Source: Albifimbria verrucaria (lineage: Eukaryota; Ascomycota; Sordariomycetes; Hypocreales; Stachybotryaceae). Taken from it: a stretch of 64,000 nucleotides of DNA. The stretch lies in the NCBI GenBank assembly GCA_020081605.1, contig JAHREC010000019.1, positions 1,178,001 through 1,242,000 of the forward strand, written 5' to 3'. The notes below the pieces were generated by a model, which made no database searches, was not told the origin of the DNA, and saw only the letters and a program-made list of their open reading frames with translations. This document shows positions 61,454-64,000 of this stretch, one piece after another. The stretch's first letter is position 1, and every line of letters starts with the position of its first letter. The translations under genes were made by a program, and so were the position numbers.

Positions 61454-63862
61454 CTAAGGCTTCGTTTCATTATCTGAAAGATCATCCGAGCCTCCCAATG
61501 TAGTGTCGGATAAATAGTCCGTCAGGTTGTTGGGAAAATTGCCCTCTTCCTTTGCTTGAAGCACGCCGCTGAACCGTCCCATGCCAGGGCACTCTACACC
61601 ATCGTTCACGGCCGCTTCGTAAATAGCCTCGTCATAAACATGTTCCCAACCCGTATGCATGCCAAACACATTCTCCAAACACTGAAGCTCATCTGGGTGT
61701 ACATAGGCCATGATCCGCCCGCAGAGCTTGTCTTTGCAGTGCTGCATAAGAGGAGCCATTTCCATCCCGTTCGTGTAGAGTCCTGTCACTGTACTTTGGT
61801 TCTCGGGTGGTAAAGTTGCTCTTGTGTTAATGTTTGGGGCCTCGATCAAAACGTATCCACACGATTTGAGTGAAATACACTTTAGTTGATACTTCAGCTC
61901 ATCACCTCTCAAAAACCTATATCTGGGAATAAAAGGTGCTGTGAGATGTAGATTGTATTCCCAAGTGTGAGCCCTTGGATCGGATATGTCATTTAGGACC
62001 GTGCAGACGTCGCGGACTTTGGCCGCTGGAGAAAATGATCGAGAATGCCCGTCCAGCACATCAGTTGCGCCTGACTGAGCCTGTCTCGCTGGCGCCATAG
62101 GGGTTGGGGCCATGTCACAAGGGTGCTCACGGGTGAAAATGTCGGCGTGGGCGCACCAGGGGGAGCGGATGCACTGCTGTTGGTGGGTTGAAGAGGTTCA
62201 GCAGTGTGGCTGTGGTTGGTGGAGCATGAAGATGATTTGGGTGGTGGATGTTGATCTGATGAAGACTTGGCTGCGGAAACGTACTGGGTGGTCCGCACAG
62301 GGAAACCGACTCCAGCTCGAGCTTTTCCAACGATGACAATGCCATCTGTCTCAAGGTATGCACGAGAACGTGAGGAGAAGACCAGCAGTTCTTCAAGGAT
62401 AGATGCCTGACGTGAGGAAGGCTGAGCAGCTGCTCGGGGTCCTCTTTGATGAACGCAGGCATTACCATGAGGTCTGGAGATTCGACAATGGGAGCGGGCA
62501 GAACGAATGAGTTTCGCTGATACGCGCTTGGTGCGAATTCGCCGCCGCATATCCATTCGAAGTGCACGCTCTCGATGTTAGTTCGAGGCCCAATATACCA
62601 ATTGAGTAGTTTAAAGACCTTGCCCACAGCTTCCACCGGTGATATGGAGCTGTCATCAATGGCTCCAAGATCAGACTTGAAAATCCGTCTCCAGTCTGCC
62701 AAAACACCGAGCGACACATTCTTCAGCGAAGTAAGGCTCATCCAAAGCTCCCTACGGCATATTATGTGAAGATGACTGCTCGGGATTTTGGCAATAGTTA
62801 AGGTGGTGAGATTGGTGAAGCAACCTTCGGCTGCATTATCAATTAGACCAATAACGTATGATTGAATCATTGCGCGGTGAGCCCACTCCAGCTCCAAGAG
62901 CAATTCTTTTTGTGCTCGAGTCAAGTTAGCTGGTATAAGAGGGTAACGGTTGGCCTCTCGCTGAGGCGATGATTCTCCTGCAGCGTTTTGTGAAAAGATA
63001 CTCTTCGTTCATAACCGCTAATGATGGCAGACCGCTCATCGAAGTCAAGATTTTCTAGGCTGGCGCCTTCGGCATCTAGCATGAGGCCAATAGCTTCGTC
63101 CATCTGGACGTCTTCCGTATAACCGGCTTCGGAGAACATTGCCTCGAGGATCTTGCGCTTGCAGTTTGCCGGACTGCAAGCTGAACCCCGTCTATCTCGT
63201 CTGGTGACTTCATTAAAATCAGCCACGGTGATTATCGGACGGGCCGCGTTTCTACCGCCACGTTGATCTTCACGCCAATTCCGCGTAGCAAATACAGGCT
63301 GATTCCAACCGACAACTCGACTGGGTCTGCCCTGGTCGGGACCGAGAAGGTAGCCGAGACCGGCATCACAACAGAGACCAAGGTTGTTTACATTAGTGAG
63401 ATAGCGAAGAGCCTCCTTCATTCCCTGATACTCGTCGGCTGTTTGCTCAATGCCCTCCAGATCAGTATATCGATGATAGGTCTCATGAGGCCAACGGTAG
63501 ACACCCCAGAAAGCGGGAACGGCTTTCTGAAGGGGTTTGATGGGAGGGTATGCGAGCGACTCCTCGTCAATCTCGAGTGACAGAGCAAAGCGTCGAATGT
63601 GTGGGCCAAAAGACTCGAATATACGCATGCCATTAGAGAAGAGATTGGAGGTTGAACACCTGAGATTGCCATCCTCGTCTCTCGTCAGGTTGCCGTAGAG
63701 CTCGGACCTGAAGGGGACGACGACATTGCGAAAGTATTGACCGGAGACCTTGTCCTCGAACTCGCGACATACGAGGCGGAGGGTCTTAACCTCGGCCCGT
63801 GTCAGGTAAGAAGTGATGATCTCGAAGATCTCGACGGGAATCTCAGACATGGGCCACGACAC
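61454..63862 (-). CDS. F-box protein
   Basis: About 800 residues, single exon. The N-terminal ~45 residues are an F-box (SEIPVEIFEIITSYLTRAEV, then LRLVCREFED), which docks to Skp1 in SCF ubiquitin ligases. The remainder is a long region with leucine-rich-like segments (FTNLTTLTIAKIPSSHLHII, LPHVRHLSLKNCWSSPHVLV, LSSLEKLELESVSLCG) followed by a Pro/Ser-rich linker and a C-terminal part that is acidic. This layout is typical of fungal F-box proteins of unknown substrate. The start could be ATG 63862 or the second ATG at 63850. Frame breaks near 62952 (CC run), ~62290 (CCC run) and 62100-62103 (C run) fit single missing bases; bridged total 804 codons. The linker around 62.1-62.3 kb is the least certain part. 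Confidence 0.78.
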
Positions 63863-64000
63863 TGGACTGGAAATTAGCCCCAGTCGCTGGACTAGGATGG
63901 TAGGAGGATGGCGATGATGATGATGGAAACAGCGGGGGCAGATTGATTACTTACCCGGAACAAGACCCTGTGGCTGCCTACCAAGGCTCTCGTCATGTGG
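63863..64000. other. Upstream flank of the F-box gene
   Basis: Only 138 bp before the window ends; probable 5' UTR/promoter with GATGATGATG-like simple sequence. Nothing else can be said. Confidence 0.4.

Overview
The window is nuclear DNA of a filamentous ascomycete (Pezizomycotina; probably Sordariomycetes, perhaps Hypocreales, which is an inference). The evidence is short GT..AG introns of about 40-100 nt, TACTAAC-like branch sites, Zn(II)2Cys6 regulators, a HET-domain protein, a fungal NACHT-ankyrin receptor, a DUF6590 protein and an AzgA-type purine permease. I can support 19 protein-coding genes. I saw no tRNA, rRNA, CRISPR array or intact transposon.

Layout. 1-3329 (+): NAD-specific glutamate dehydrogenase, 5' end outside the window. 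3.6-36.4 kb is an accessory-rich stretch: HET-domain protein (-), Zn2Cys6 factor (-), ten-exon DUF6590 protein (-), coiled-coil protein (+), Aurora kinase (-), ABCB multidrug-type transporter (+), a second Zn2Cys6 factor (+), NACHT-ankyrin NLR (-), cAMP-receptor-like GPCR (+) and a methyltransferase-like protein (-). 39.5-63.9 kb is mostly housekeeping: purine permease (+), UCH37-type deubiquitinase (-), Usa1/Herp-like ERAD scaffold (-), mitochondrial phosphatidylserine decarboxylase (+), Frm2/Hbn1-like nitroreductase (-), an FAD/NADPH reductase of the P450-reductase family without its FMN domain (-), fibrillarin (-), ribosomal protein L17/uL22 (+) and an F-box protein (-).

How the genes relate. 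Fibrillarin and L17 are divergent and share a 730-bp promoter containing a telobox-like AAACCCTAA, fitting co-regulated ribosome production. UCH37 and Usa1 are co-directional ubiquitin/proteasome genes. Usa1 and the phosphatidylserine decarboxylase share a divergent promoter full of GTACC repeats. The ABC transporter is followed 560 bp later by a zinc-cluster regulator, a plausible efflux/regulator pair. The HET and NLR genes are the non-self-recognition type genes.

Data quality. Most genes are broken in this sequence by apparent loss of one base, occasionally two, inside homopolymer runs, mostly C/G runs of 3-7. Almost every break can be bridged this way, and the summed exon lengths then become multiples of three. 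Housekeeping genes (glutamate dehydrogenase, UCH37, P450-reductase-like) are hit as often as accessory ones, so homopolymer under-calling in the assembly is the most economical explanation. The important exception is an in-frame TAA in the NLR gene at 31204-31206, which no homopolymer indel explains. CDS spans below are full gene spans including introns and these suspected indels.
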